From: Delphinus delphis
Taxonomy: Eukaryota > Chordata > Mammalia > Artiodactyla > Delphinidae
Direction of reading: 5' to 3'
Assembly (NCBI RefSeq): GCF_949987515.2
Contig: NW_027192650.1
Location: 3,410,001-3,474,000, forward strand
Length of the DNA stretch: 64,000 bases
The notes under the pieces: model-generated
The model's input: only the letters and a program-made list of their open reading frames with translations
Told to the model about the DNA's origin: nothing
Database searches by the model: none
In this document: positions 11,054 to 23,688 of the stretch, one piece after another
How the letters are laid out: every line of letters begins with the position of its first letter
Position numbering within the stretch: position 1 is the stretch's first letter
Translations under genes and position numbers: made by a program

Positions 11054-12632
11054 ATGCTTGCTTAAGGGTAAAGGTGAGTTGGGGTGCTGCATAAAACCAG
11101 AGATTGAAATGAGCACAGATAAAGTTCCTTAAGTCAAATATGGAATAGACAAGAGCTACTCCTTGCTCAACGAAATGGACTCAACACCGCATATTAAACG
11201 CCTAAGAATGTGCCTGACTAGTAAGTATCTTAAAACCTATGGATTGCTATGTCTCCGAAAGAGAATCAAGCATGTGTACAGGGGCATAAACGCAGCAGTG
11301 ATAGGATTGGAGAGGTTCGGTGAGCAAATGAAGACCCTTTGAAGTCATATTGCATGGTACCCATTCCACGGGTCTCAACTCTCCAGGTTTAAGGTATTCT
11401 TCCTTCAGCTAAAACATGCATGTGGAACCCAAGTATGATCAACCATGTGAACGGGAGACGTGTTCAAATATGTCTCAGTTTTCCTCCCCTGGTACTCGGG
11501 TGCAACATTCCAGACGCTTTACTAACACTCTCCCCACTTGGAGAGTCAGCGCCTTTAACCTCCTGTTTGGCCCAGTTTGCAATTTCTGCGGAAGATGAAC
11601 AGGAATAGCGAGAACAAATGAGAGGCTAGCTGGAGGTGTCTGGACGGGCAATTTTAACTCTCATTTCCCACAAGGAAGAGGAAATAACCAAAGGCTCAGC
11701 GTGCCGTACCGGAACCTGTTTAGGGCCTGAAGCGATCCAGCGGTGTTGCGGCCAGCTCAAAAGAAAGCGAGTTGAAGAAAGGAGCTTAGGGGCACTGTAA
11801 TTCACAAACCTGCAGAGTTATAAATGACAGCTATCGTCCAAAAATAGACTGAAGTAAGGCTGCCAAGAGGACTCGAAAGCGGGGCAGAATTGCAGGAAAC
11901 CGATTTCAGGAGGTAGACTGGAATTGCATTGAAAGCATAGGAAAAGAGGCAGAACGTCCACAATGATGCACTTGGCCAAAAAGGGCGTATGCGTTTTTTC
12001 CTGAATATATTCAGGAAAAAACGCATACGCCCTTTTTGGCCAACCAAGCAAGCTTGCAAAGGAAATCTGCACTACAATGAAGTCTCACTTCCCCCCGGTC
12101 AAAAGGGCCATCTGAAAAAAGTGTAAAATCCAGAAAGGCAGGACAGGCCATGGAGAACTGGGAGCCTTGTTATGCTGATGGGCGGGATGTAAATTGCCAA
12201 CAACCACTCGGGAGAAGTGTATGGTGTTTCCTGAAACATCTAAAAAACAAAGCAACGGAGCCTAGGGCACTTCCACTTATGGTCCTATAGCTTAGGGAAA
12301 TTAAAATCAAAAAGACACAGCCACCCCAAAGTTTGGAACGGCTCTGTTTACAAGAACCTCCTTTACAGTACAAGTTCAACATCGCAGAAAGTGAAAAATG
12401 GATAAAGAAGTTGTGGTATTCACTTACAAAGCAATATCACTCAGCAATGAAATCTATGTCATCAGGCCCCTAGCAGCACAATGAGTCGATTCAGGTATGA
12501 TGATTCTAACTGAAATAAGTCACACAGAAAAAGAAACATCATAAGATATCAGTAATACACGGAATGGAAACTTGGCTACACAGGAACTGAATTACAGAAC
12601 AGAACTGGGTCACAAATTTAGAAAAACAACTT
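11054..12632 (+). repeat. Satellite unit 8 (class B)
   Basis: Length 1,579 bp. Class B marks: AATGTGCCTGAC, GAGAACAAATGAG, GGGCAATTTTAAC, GGAACCTGTTTAGG, GGAGCTTAGGGG, GCAACGGAGCC, ACCTCCTTTACAG and AATGAGTCGATTC. Private: GAAGCGATCCAGCGG. Palindrome 11972-12043, perfect. Confidence 0.95.
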
Positions 12633-14211
12633 ATGCTTGCTTAAGGGTAAAGGTGAGTTGGGGTGCTGCATAAAACCAGAGATTGAAATGAGCACAGATA
12701 AAGTTCCTTAAGCCAAATATGGAATAGACAAGAGCTACTCCTTGTTCAACGAAATGGACTCAACACCGCATATTAAACGCCTAAGAATGTACCTGACTAG
12801 TAAGTATCTTAAAACCTATGGATTGCTATGTCTCCGAAAGAGAATCAAGCATGTGTACAGGGGCATAAACGCAGCAGTGATAGGATTGGAGAGGTTCGGT
12901 GAGCAAATGAAGACCCTTTGAAGTCATATTGCATGGTACCCATTACACGGGTCTTAACTCTCCAGGTTTAAGGTATTCTTCCTTCAGCTAAAACATGCAT
13001 GTGGAACCCAAGTATGATCAACCATGTGAACGGGAGATGTGTTCAAATATGTCTCAGTTTTCCTCCCCTGGTACTCGGGTGCAACATTCCAGACGCTTTA
13101 CTAACACTCTCCCCACTTGGAGAGTCAGTCCCTTTAACCTCCTGTTTGGCCCAGTTTGCAATTTCTGCGGAAGATGAACAGGAATAGCGAGAACCAAATA
13201 GAGGCTAGCTGGAGGTGTCTAGACGGGCAAATTTAACTCTCATTTCCCACCAGGAAGAGGAATTAACCAAAGGCTCAGCATGCCGGGCCGGAACCAGATT
13301 AGGGCCTGAAGCCATCCTGCGGTGTTGCGGCCAGGTCACAAGAAAGCGAGTTGAAGAAAGGAGCTCAGGGGCACTGTAATTCACAAACCTGCAGAGTTAT
13401 AAATGACAGCTATCGTCCAAAAACAGACTGAAGTAAGGCTGCCAAGAGGACTTGAAAGCGGGGCAGAATTGCAGGAAACCGATTTCAGGAGGTAGACTGG
13501 AATTGCATTGAAAGCATAGGAAAAGAGGCAAAACGTCCACAATGATGCACTTGGCCAAAAAGGGCGTATGCGTTTTTTCCTGAATATATTCAGGAAAAAA
13601 CGCATACGCCCTTTTTGGCCAACCAAGCAAGCTTGCAAAGGAAATCTGCACTACAATGAAGTCTCACTTCCCCCCGGTCAAAAGGGCCATCTGAAAAAAG
13701 TGTAAAATCCAGAAAGGCAGGACAGGCCATGGAGAACTGGGAGCCTTGTTATGCTGATGGGCGGGATGTAAATTGCCAACAACCACTCGGGAGAAGTGTA
13801 TGGTGTTTCCTGAAACATCTAAAAAACAAAGCAACAGAACCTAGGGCACTTCCACTTATGGTCCTATAGCTTAGGGAAATTAAAATCAAAAAGACACAGC
13901 CACCCCAAAGTTTGGGACGCCTCTGTTTACAAGAACCTCGTTTACAGTACAAGTTCAACATCGCAGAAAGTGAAAAATGGATAAAGAAGTTTTGGTATTC
14001 ACTTACAAAGCAATATCACTCAGCAATGAAATCTATGTCATCAGGCCCTTAGCAGCACAATGAGTGGATTCAGGTATGATGATTCTAACTGAAATAAGTC
14101 ACACAGAAAAAGAAACATCATAAGATATCAGTAATACACGGAATGGAAACTTGGCTACACAGGAACTGAATTACAGAACAGAACTGGGTCACAAATTTAG
14201 AAAAACAACTT
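12633..14211 (+). repeat. Satellite unit 9 (class C)
   Basis: Length 1,579 bp. Class C marks as in units 13 and 18 (CCTTGTTCAACG, CCATTACACGGG, GTGTCTAGACGG, GAGGCAAAACG, AACTGGGTCAC). Private: GGGAGATGTG; GGGACGCCTCTG replaces GGAACGGCTCTG. Palindrome 13551-13622, perfect. Confidence 0.95.
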
Positions 14212-15791
14212 ATGCTTGCTTAAGGGTAAAGGTGAGTTGGGGTGCTGCATAAAACCAGAGATTGAAATGAGCACAGATAAAGTTCCTTAAGCCAAATATG
14301 GAATAGACAAGAGCTACTCCTTGCTCAACGAAATGCACTCAACACCGCATATTAAACGCCTAAGAATGTACCTGACTTGTAAGTATCTTAAAGCCTATAG
14401 ATTGCTATGTCTCCGAAAGAGAATGAAGCATGTGTACAGGGGCATAAACGCAGCAGTGATAGGATTGGAGAGGTTCGGTGAGCAAATGAAGACCCTTTGA
14501 AGTCATATTGCATGGTACCCATTCCACGGGTTTCAACTACCCAGGTTTAAGGTATTCTTCCTTCAGCTAAAACATGCATGTGGAACCTAGAGTATGATCA
14601 ACCATGTGATCGGGAGACGTGTTCAAATATGTCTCAGTTTTCCTCCCCTGGTACTCGGGTGCAACATTCCAGACGCTTTACTAACACTCTCCCCACTTGG
14701 AGAGTCAGTCCCTTTAACCTCCTGTTTGGCCCAGTTTGCAATTTCTGCGGAAGATGAACAGGAATAGCGAGAACCAATGAGAGGCTAGCTGGAGGAGTCT
14801 GGACGGGCAAATTTAACTCTCATTTCCCACCAGGAAGAGGAATTAAGCAAAGGCTCAGCATGCCGTGCCGGAACCAGTTTAGGGCCTGAAGCCATCCTGC
14901 GGTGTTGCGGCCAGGTCACAAGAAAGCGAGTTGAAGAAAGGAGCTCAGGGGCACTGTAATTCACAAACCTGCAGAGTTATAAATGACAGCTATCGTCCAA
15001 AAATAGACTTAAGTAAGGCTGCCAAGAGGACTTGAAAGCGGGGCAGAATTGCAGGAAACCGATTTCAGGAGGTAGACTGGAATTGCATTGAAAGCATAGG
15101 AAAAGAGGCAGAACGTCCACAATGATGCACTTGGCCAAAAAGGGCGTATGCGTTTTTTCCTGACTATATTCAGGAAAAAACTCATACGCCCTTTTTGGCC
15201 AACCAAGCAAGCTTGCAAAGGAAATCTGCACTACAATGAAGTCTCACTTCCCCCCGGTCAAAAGGGCCATCTGAAAAAAGTGTAAAATCCAGAAAGGCAG
15301 GACAGGCCATGGAGAACTGGGAGCCTTGTTATGCTGATGGGCGGGATGTAAATTGCCAAGAACCACTCGGGAGAAGTGTATGGTGTTTCCTGAAACATCT
15401 AAAAAACAAAGCAACAGAACCTAGGGCACTGCCACTTATGGTCCTATAGCTTAGGGAAATTAAAATCAAAAAGACACAGCCACCCCAAAGTTTGGAACGG
15501 CTCTGTTTACAAGAACCTCGTTTACAGTACAAGTTCAACATCGCAGAAAGTGAAAAATGGATAAAGAAGTTGTGGTATTTACTTACAAAGCAATATCACT
15601 CAGCAATGAAATCTATGTCATCAGGCACGTAGCAGCATAATGAGTAAATTCAGATACGATGATTCTAACTGAAATAATTCACACAGAAAAAGAAACATCA
15701 TAAGATATCACTAATACACGGAATGTAAACTTGGCTACACAGGAACTGAATTCCAAAACAGAACAGGTTCTCAAATTTAGAAAACCAACTT
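14212..15791 (+). repeat. Satellite unit 10 (class D)
   Basis: Length 1,580 bp. Complete class D from front (GAAATGCACTC, CTGACTTGTAAG) to tail (GGCACGTAGCAGCATAATG, AACAGGTTCTC). Private: AAAGCCTATAG and TAGACTTAAGTAAGG. Palindrome 15131-15202 carries the two D mismatches at 15164 and 15182. Confidence 0.95.
15131..15202. repeat. 72-bp palindrome, class D form (unit 10)
   Basis: Same two mismatches as in unit 5: CCTGACTA at the centre and AACTCATACG in the right arm. Confidence 0.95.
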
Positions 15792-17370
15792 ATGCTTGCT
15801 TAAGGGTAAAGGTGAGTTGGGTTGCTGCATAAAACCAGAGATGGAAATGAGCACAGATAAAGTTCCTTAAGCCAAATATGGAATAGACAAGAGCCACTCC
15901 TTGCTCAACGAAATGGACTCAACACCGCATATTAAACGCCTAAGAATGTACCTGACTAGTAAGTATCTTAAAACCTATGGATTGCTATGTCTCCGAAAGA
16001 GAATCAAGCATGTGTACAGGGGCATAAACGCAGCAGTGATAGGATTGGAGAGGTTCGGTGAGCAAATGAAGACCCTTTGAAGTCATATTGCATGGTACCC
16101 ATTCCACGGGTTTCAATTACCCAGGTTTTAGGTATTCGTCCTTCAGCTAAAACATGCATGTGGAACCCAGAGTATGATCAACCATGTGATCGGGAGACGT
16201 GTTCAAATATGTCTCAGTTTTCCTCCCTTGGTACTCGGGTGCAACATTCCAGACGCTTTACTAACACTCTCCCTACTTGGAGAGTCAGCGCCTTTAACCT
16301 CCTGTTTGGCACAGTTTGCAATTTCTGCGGAAGATGAACAGGAATAGCGAGAACCAATGAGAGGCTAGCTGGAGGTGTCTGGACGGACAAATTTAACTCT
16401 CATTTCCCAACAGGAAGAGGAAATAACCAAAGGCTCAGCGTGCCGTACCGGAACCAGATTAGGGCCTGAAGCCATCCTGCGGTGTTGCGGCCAGGTCACA
16501 AGAAAGCGAGTTGAAGAAAGGAGCTCAGGGGCACTGTAATTCACAAACCTGCAGAGTTATAAATGACAGCTATCGTCCAAAAATAGACTGAAGTAAGGCT
16601 GCCAAGAGGACTTGAAAGCGGGGCAGAATTGCAGGAAACCGATTTCAGGAGGTAGACTGGAATTGCATTGAAAGCATAGGAAAAGAGGCAGAACGTCCAC
16701 AATGATGCACTTGGCCAAAAAGGGCGTATGCGTTTTTTCCTGAATATATTCAGGAAAAAACGCATACGCCCTTTTTGGCCAACCAAGCAAGATTGCAAAG
16801 GAAATCTGCACTACAATGAAGTCTCACTTCCCCCCGGTCAAAAGGGCCATCTGAAAAAAGTGTAAAATCCAGAAAGGCAGGACAGGCCATGGAGAACTGG
16901 GAGCCTTGTTATGCTGATGGGCGGGATGTAAATTGCCAACAGACACTCGGGAGAAGTGTATGGTGTTTCCTGAAACATCTAAAAAACAAAGCAACAGAGC
17001 CTAGGGCACTTCCACTTATGGTCCTATAGCTTAGGGAAATTAAAATCAAAAAGACACAGCCACCCCAAAGTTTGGAACGGCTCTGTTTACAAGAACCTCG
17101 TTTACAGTACAAGTTCAACATCGCAGAAAGTGAAAAATGGATAAAGAAGTTGTGGTATTTACTTACAAAGCAATATCACTCAGCAATGAAATCTGTGTCA
17201 TCAGGCCCTTAGCAGCACAATGAGTGGATTCAGGTATGATGATTCTAACTGAAGAAAGTCACACAGAAAAAGAAACATCATAAGATATCACTAATACACG
17301 GAATGGAAACTTGGCTACACAGGAACTGAATTACAGAACAGAACAGGGTCTCAAATTTAGAAAACCAACT
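15792..17370 (+). repeat. Satellite unit 11 (class A)
   Basis: Length 1,579 bp. Class A, with CTCTCCCTACTTGG and ATTCGTCCTTC as in unit 16. Tail GAAGAAAGTCAC followed by CCAACTATGC. Palindrome 16711-16782, perfect, followed by CAAGATTGC. Confidence 0.95.
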
Positions 17371-18949
17371 ATGCTTGCTTAAGGGTAAAGGTGAGTTGGG
17401 GTGCTGCATAAAACCAGAGATTGAAATGAGCACAGATAAAGTTCCTTAAGTCAAATATGGAATAGACAAGAGCTACTCCTTGCTCAACGAAATGGACTCA
17501 ACACCGCATATTAAACGCCTAAGAATGTGCCTGACTAGTAAGTATCTTAAAACCTATGGATTGCTATGTCTCCGAAAGAGAATCAAGCATGTGTACAGGG
17601 GCATAAACGCAGCAGTGATAGGATTGGAGAGGTTCGGTGAGCAAATGAAGACCCTTTGAAGTCATATTGCATGGTACCCATTCCACGGGTCTCAACTCTC
17701 CAGGTTTAAGGTATTCTTCCTTCAGCTAAAACATGCATGTGGAACCCAAGTATGATCAACCATGTGAACGGGAGACGTGTTCAAATATGTCTCAGTTTTC
17801 CTCCCCTGGTACTCGGGTGCAACATTCCAGACGCTTTACTAACACTCTCCCCACTTGGAGAGTCAGCGCCTTTAACCTCCTGTTTGGCCCAGTTTGCAAT
17901 TTCTGCGGAAGATGAACAGGAATAGCGAGAACAAATGAGAGGCTAGCTGGAGGTGTCTGGACGGGCAATTTTAACTCTCATTTCCCACAAGGAAGAGGAA
18001 ATAACCAAAGGCTCAGCGTGCCGTACCGGAACCTGTTTAGGGCCTGAAGCCATCCTGCGGTGTTGCGGCCAGCTCAAAAGAAAGCGAGTTGAAGAAAGGA
18101 GCTTAGGGGCACTGTAATTCACAAACCTGCAGAGTTATAAATGACAGCTATCGTCCAAAAATAGACTGAAGTAAGGCTGCCAAGAGGACTCGAAAGCGGG
18201 GCAGAATTGCAGGAAACCGATTTCAGGAGGTAGACTGGAATTGCATTGAAAGCATAGGAAAAGAGGCAGAACGTCCACAATGATGCACTTGGCCAAAAAG
18301 GGCGTATGCGTTTTTTCCTGAATATATTCAGGAAAAAACGCATACGCCCTTTTTGGCCAACCAAGCAAGCTTGCAAAGGAAATCTGCACTACAATGAAGT
18401 CTCACTTCCCCCCGGTCAAAAGGGCCATCTGAAAAAAGTGTAAAATCCAGAAAGGCAGGACAGGCCATGGAGAACTGGGAGCCTTGTTATGCTGATGGGC
18501 GGGATGTAAATTGCCAACAACCACTCGGGAGAAGTGTATGGTGTTTCCTGAAACATCTAAAAAACAAAGCAACGGAGCCTAGGGCACTTCCACTTATGGT
18601 CCTATAGCTTAGGGAAATTAAAATCAAAAAGACACAGCCACCCCAAAGTTTGGAACGGCTCTGTTTACAAGAACCTCCTTTACAGTACAAGTTCAACATC
18701 GCAGAAAGTGAAAAATGGATAAAGAAGTTGTGGTATTCACTTACAAAGCAATATCACTCAGCAATGAAATCTATGTCATCAGGCCCCTAGCAGCACAATG
18801 AGTCGATTCAGGTATGATGATTCTAACTGAAATAAGTCACACAGAAAAAGAAACATCATAAGATATCAGTAATACACGGAATGGAAACTTGGCTACACAG
18901 GAACTGAATTACAGAACAGAACTGGGTCACAAATTTAGAAAAACAACTT
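17371..18949 (+). repeat. Satellite unit 12 (class B)
   Basis: Length 1,579 bp. Class B, with the common GAAGCCATCCTGCGG rather than the unit 8 form. Palindrome 18289-18360, perfect. Appears identical to unit 17. Confidence 0.95.
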
Positions 18950-20528
18950 ATGCTTGCTTAAGGGTAAAGGTGAGTTGGGGTGCTGCATAAAACCAGAGAT
19001 TGAAATGAGCACAGATAAAGTTCCTTAAGCCAAATATGGAATAGACAAGAGCTACTCCTTGTTCAACGAAATGGACTCAACACCGCATATTAAACGCCTA
19101 AGAATGTACCTGACTAGTAAGTATCTTAAAACCTATGGATTGCTATGTCTCCGAAAGAGAATCAAGCATGTGTACAGGGGCATAAACGCAGCAGTGATAG
19201 GATTGGAGAGGTTCGGTGAGCAAATGAAGACCCTTTGAAGTCATATTGCATGGTACCCATTACACGGGTCTTAACTCTCCAGGTTTAAGGTATTCTTCCT
19301 TCAGCTAAAACATGCATGTGGAACCCAAGTATGATCAACCATGTGAACGGGAGACGTGTTCAAATATGTCTCAGTTTTCCTCCCCTGGTACTCGGGTGCA
19401 ACATTCCAGACGCTTTACTAACACTCTCCCCACTTGGAGAGTCAGTCCCTTTAACCTCCTGTTTGGCCCAGTTTGCAATTTCTGCGGAAGATGAACAGGA
19501 ATAGCGAGAACCAAATAGAGGCTAGCTGGAGGTGTCTAGACGGGCAAATTTAACTCTCATTTCCCACCAGGAAGAGGAATTAACCAAAGGCTCAGCATGC
19601 CGGGCCGGAACCAGATTAGGGCCTGAAGCCATCCTGCGGTGTTGCGGCCAGGTCACAAGAAAGCGAGTTGAAGAAAGGAGCTCAGGGGCACTGTAATTCA
19701 CAAACCTGCAGAGTTATAAATGACAGCTATCGTCCAAAAACAGACTGAAGTAAGGCTGCCAAGAGGACTTGAAAGCGGGGCAGAATTGCAGGAAACCGAT
19801 TTCAGGAGGTAGACTGGAATTGCATTGAAAGCATAGGAAAAGAGGCAAAACGTCCACAATGATGCACTTGGCCAAAAAGGGCGTATGCGTTTTTTCCTGA
19901 ATATATTCAGGAAAAAACGCATACGCCCTTTTTGGCCAACCAAGCAAGCTTGCAAAGGAAATCTGCACTACAATGAAGTCTCACTTCCCCCCGGTCAAAA
20001 GGGCCATCTGAAAAAAGTGTAAAATCCAGAAAGGCAGGACAGGCCATGGAGAACTGGGAGCCTTGTTATGCTGATGGGCGGGATGTAAATTGCCAACAAC
20101 CACTCGGGAGAAGTGTATGGTGTTTCCTGAAACATCTAAAAAACAAAGCAACAGAACCTAGGGCACTTCCACTTATGGTCCTATAGCTTAGGGAAATTAA
20201 AATCAAAAAGACACAGCCACCCCAAAGTTTGGAACGGCTCTGTTTACAAGAACCTCGTTTACAGTACAAGTTCAACATCGCAGAAAGTGAAAAATGGATA
20301 AAGAAGTTTTGGTATTCACTTACAAAGCAATATCACTCAGCAATGAAATCTATGTCATCAGGCCCTTAGCAGCACAATGAGTGGATTCAGGTATGATGAT
20401 TCTAACTGAAATAAGTCACACAGAAAAAGAAACATCATAAGATATCAGTAATACACGGAATGGAAACTTGGCTACACCGGAACTGAATTACAGAACAGAA
20501 CTGGGTCACAAATTTAGAAAAACAACTT
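18950..20528 (+). repeat. Satellite unit 13 (class C)
   Basis: Length 1,579 bp. Class C with ACACCGGAACTG near the end, shared with unit 18 only. Palindrome 19868-19939, perfect. Confidence 0.95.
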
Positions 20529-22108
20529 ATGCTTGCTTAAGGGTAAAGGTGAGTTGGGGTGCTGCATGAAACCAGAGATTGAAATGAGCACAGATAAAGT
20601 TCCTTAAGCCAAATATGGAATAGACAAGAGCTACTCCTTGCTCAACGAAATGCACTCAACACCGCATATAAAACGCCTAAGAATGTACCTGACTTGTAAG
20701 TATCTTAAAACCTATAGATTGCTATGTCTCCGAAAGAGAATGAAGCATGTGTACAGGGGCATAAACGCAGCAGTGATAGGATTGGAGAGGTTCGGTGAGC
20801 AAATGAAGACCCTTTGAAGTCATATTGCATGGTACCCATTCCACGGGTTTCAACTACCCAGGTTTAAGGTATTCTTCCTTCAGCTAAAACATGCATGTGG
20901 AACCTAGAGTATGATCAACCATGTGATCGGGAGACGTGTTCAAATATGTCTCAGTTTTCCTCCCCTGGTACTCGGGTGCAACATTCCAGACGCTTTACTA
21001 ACACTCTCCCCACTTGGAGAGTCAGTCCCTTTAACCTCCTGTTTGGCCCAGTTTGCAATTTCTGCGGAAGATGAACAGGAATAGCGAGAACCAATGAGAG
21101 GCTAGCTGGAGGAGTCTGGACGGGCAAATTTAACTCTCATTTCCCACCAGGAAGAGGAATTAAGCAAAGGCTCAGCATGCCGTGCCGGAACCAGTTTAGG
21201 GCCTGAAGCCATCCTGCGGTGTTGCGGCCAGGTCACAAGAAAGCGAGTTGAAGAAAGGAGCTCAGGGGCACTGTAATTCACAAACCTGCAGAGTTATAAA
21301 TGACAGCTATCGTCCAAAAATAGACTGAAGTAAGGCTGCCAAGAGGACTTGAAAGCGGGGCAGAATTGCAGGAAACCGATTTCAGGAGGTAGACTGGAAT
21401 TGCATTGAAAGCATAGGAAAAGAGGCAGAACGTCCACAATGATGCACTTGGCCAAAAAGGGCGTATGCGTTTTTTCCTGACTATATTCAGGAAAAAACTC
21501 ATACGCCCTTTTTGGCCAACCAAGCAAGCTTGCAAAGGAAATCTGCACTACAATGAAGTCTCACTTCCCCCCGGTCAAAAGGGCCATCTGAAAAAAGTGT
21601 AAAATCCAGAAAGGCAGGACAGGCCATGGAGAACTGGGAGCCTTGTTATGCTGATGGGCGGGATGTAAATTGCCAAGAACCACTCGGGAGAAGTGTATGG
21701 TGTTTCCTGAAACATCTAAAAAACAAAGCAACAGAACCTAGGGCACTGCCACTTATGGTCCTATAGCTTAGGGAAATTAAAATCAAAAAGACACAGCCAC
21801 CCCAAAGTTTGGAACGGCTCTGTTTACAAGAACCTCGTTTACAGTACAAGTTCAACATCGCAGAAAGTGAAAAATGGATAAAGAAGTTGTGGTATTTACT
21901 TACAAAGCAATATCACTCAGCAATGAAATCTATGTCATCAGGCACGTAGCAGCATAATGAGTAAATTCAGATACGATGATTCTAACTGAAATAATTCACA
22001 CAGAAAAAGAAACATCATAAGATATCACTAATACACGGAATGTAAACTTGGCTACACAGGAACTGAATTCCAAAACAGAACAGGTTCTCAAATTTAGAAA
22101 ACCAACTT
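20529..22108 (+). repeat. Satellite unit 14 (class D)
   Basis: Length 1,580 bp. Class D with GCATGAAACC and GCATATAAAACGCC, both shared with unit 19 only. Palindrome 21448-21519 has the two D mismatches. Confidence 0.95.
21448..21519. repeat. 72-bp palindrome, class D form (unit 14)
   Basis: CCTGACTA at the centre and AACTCATACG in the right arm, as in units 5, 10, 19 and 40. Confidence 0.95.
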
Positions 22109-23688
22109 ATGCTTGCTTAAGGGTAAAGGTGAGTTGGGTTGCTGCATAAAACCAGAGATGGAAATGAGCACAGATAAAGTTCCTTAAGCCAAATATGGAA
22201 TAGACAAGAGCCACTCCTTGCTCAACGAAATGGACTCAACACCGCATATTAAACGCCTAAGAATGTACCTGACTAGTAAGTATCTTAAAACCTATGGATT
22301 GCTATGTCTCCGAAAGAGAATCAAGCATGTGTACAGGGGCATAAACGCAGCAGTGATAGGATTGGAGAGGTTCGGTGAGCAAATGAAGACCCTTTGAAGT
22401 CATATTGCATGGTACCCATTCCACGGGTTTCAATTACCCAGGTTTTAGGTATTCGTCCTTCAGCTAAAACATGCATGTGGAACCCAGAGTATGATCAACC
22501 ATGTGATCGGGAGACGTGTTCAAATATGTCTCAGTTTTCCTCCCTTGGTACTCGGGTGCAACATTCCAGACGCTTTACTAACACTCTCCCCACTTGGAGA
22601 GTCAGCGCCTTTAACCTCCTGTTTGGCACAGTTTGCAATTTCTGCGGAAGATGAACAGGAATAGCGAGAACCAATGAGAGGCTAGCTGGAGGTGTCTGGA
22701 CGGACAAATTTAACTCTCATTTCCCAACAGGAAGAGGAAATAACCAAAGGCTCAGCGTGCCGTACCGGAACCAGATTAGGGCCTGAAGCCATCCTGCGGT
22801 GTTGCGGCCAGGTCACAAGAAAGCGAGTTGAAGAAAGGAGCTCAGGGGCACTGTAATTCACAAACCTGCAGAGTTATAAATGACAGCTATCGTCCAAAAA
22901 TAGACTGAAGTAAGGCTGCCAAGAGGACTTGAAAGCGGGGCAGAATTGCAGGAAACCGATTTCAGGAGGTAGACTGGAATTGCATTGAAAGCATAGGAAA
23001 AGAGGCAGAACGTCCACAATGATGCACTTGGCCAAAAAGGGCGTATGCGTTTTTTCCTGAATATATTCAGGAAAAAACGCATACGCCCTTTTTGGCCAAC
23101 CAAGCAAGCTTGCAAAGGAAATCTGCACTACAATGAAGTCTCACTTCCCCCCGGTCAAAAGGGCCATCTGAAAAAAGTGTAAAATCCAGAAAGGCAGGAC
23201 AGGCCATGGAGAACTGGGAGCCTTGTTATGCTGATGGGCGGGATTTAAATTGCCAACAACCACTCGGGAGACGTGTATGGTGTTTCCTGAAACATCTAAA
23301 AAACAAAGCAACAGAACCTAGGGCACTTCCACTTATGGTCCTATAGCTTAGGGAAATTAAAATCAAAAAGACACAGCCACCCCAAAGTTTGGAATGGCTC
23401 TGTTTACAAGAACCTCGTTTACAGTACAACTTCAACATCCCAGAAAGTGAAAAATGGATAAAGAAGTTGTGGTATTTACTTACAAAGCAATATCACTCAG
23501 CAATGAAATCTGTGTCATCAGGCCCTTAGCAGCACAATGAGTGGATTCAGGTATGATGATTCTAACTGAAATAAGTCACACAGAAAAAGAAACATCATAA
23601 GATATCAGTAATACACGGAATGGAAACTTGGCTACACAGGAACTGAATTACAGAACAGAACAGGGTCTCAAATTTAGAAAACCAACTT
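22109..23688 (+). repeat. Satellite unit 15 (class A', odd tail)
   Basis: Length 1,580 bp. Class A front, but with CAAGCTTGC after the palindrome and CTCTCCCCACTTGG, both as in unit 20. The tail from about 23240 has private changes: GGGATTTAAATTG, GGGAGACGTG, TTGGAATGGC, and CAACTTCAACATCCCAG. Palindrome 23028-23099, perfect. Confidence 0.94.

Larger units (their letters stand above)
9475..15791 (+). repeat. Four-unit block A-B-C-D, copy 1 (units 7-10)
   Basis: Four successive units of different class form a 6,317-bp block that starts again at 15792 with the same class order. Small differences set this copy apart: ATTCGTGCTTC, GAAGCGATCCAGCGG (unit 8), GGGAGATGTG (unit 9) and AAAGCCTATAG (unit 10). 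It is the more distant relative of the two later copies, which resemble each other more closely. Confidence 0.88.
15792..23688 (+). repeat. Five-unit block, copy 1 (units 11-15)
   Basis: Classes A-B-C-D-A' over 7,897 bp; the same order follows at once in units 16-20. Shared marks not present in units 7-10 include ACACCGGAACTG (unit 13 and unit 18) and GCATGAAACC plus GCATATAAAACGCC (unit 14 and unit 19). By eye I find no difference between units 12-14 and units 17-19. The first four units also repeat the A-B-C-D order of units 7-10. Confidence 0.88.
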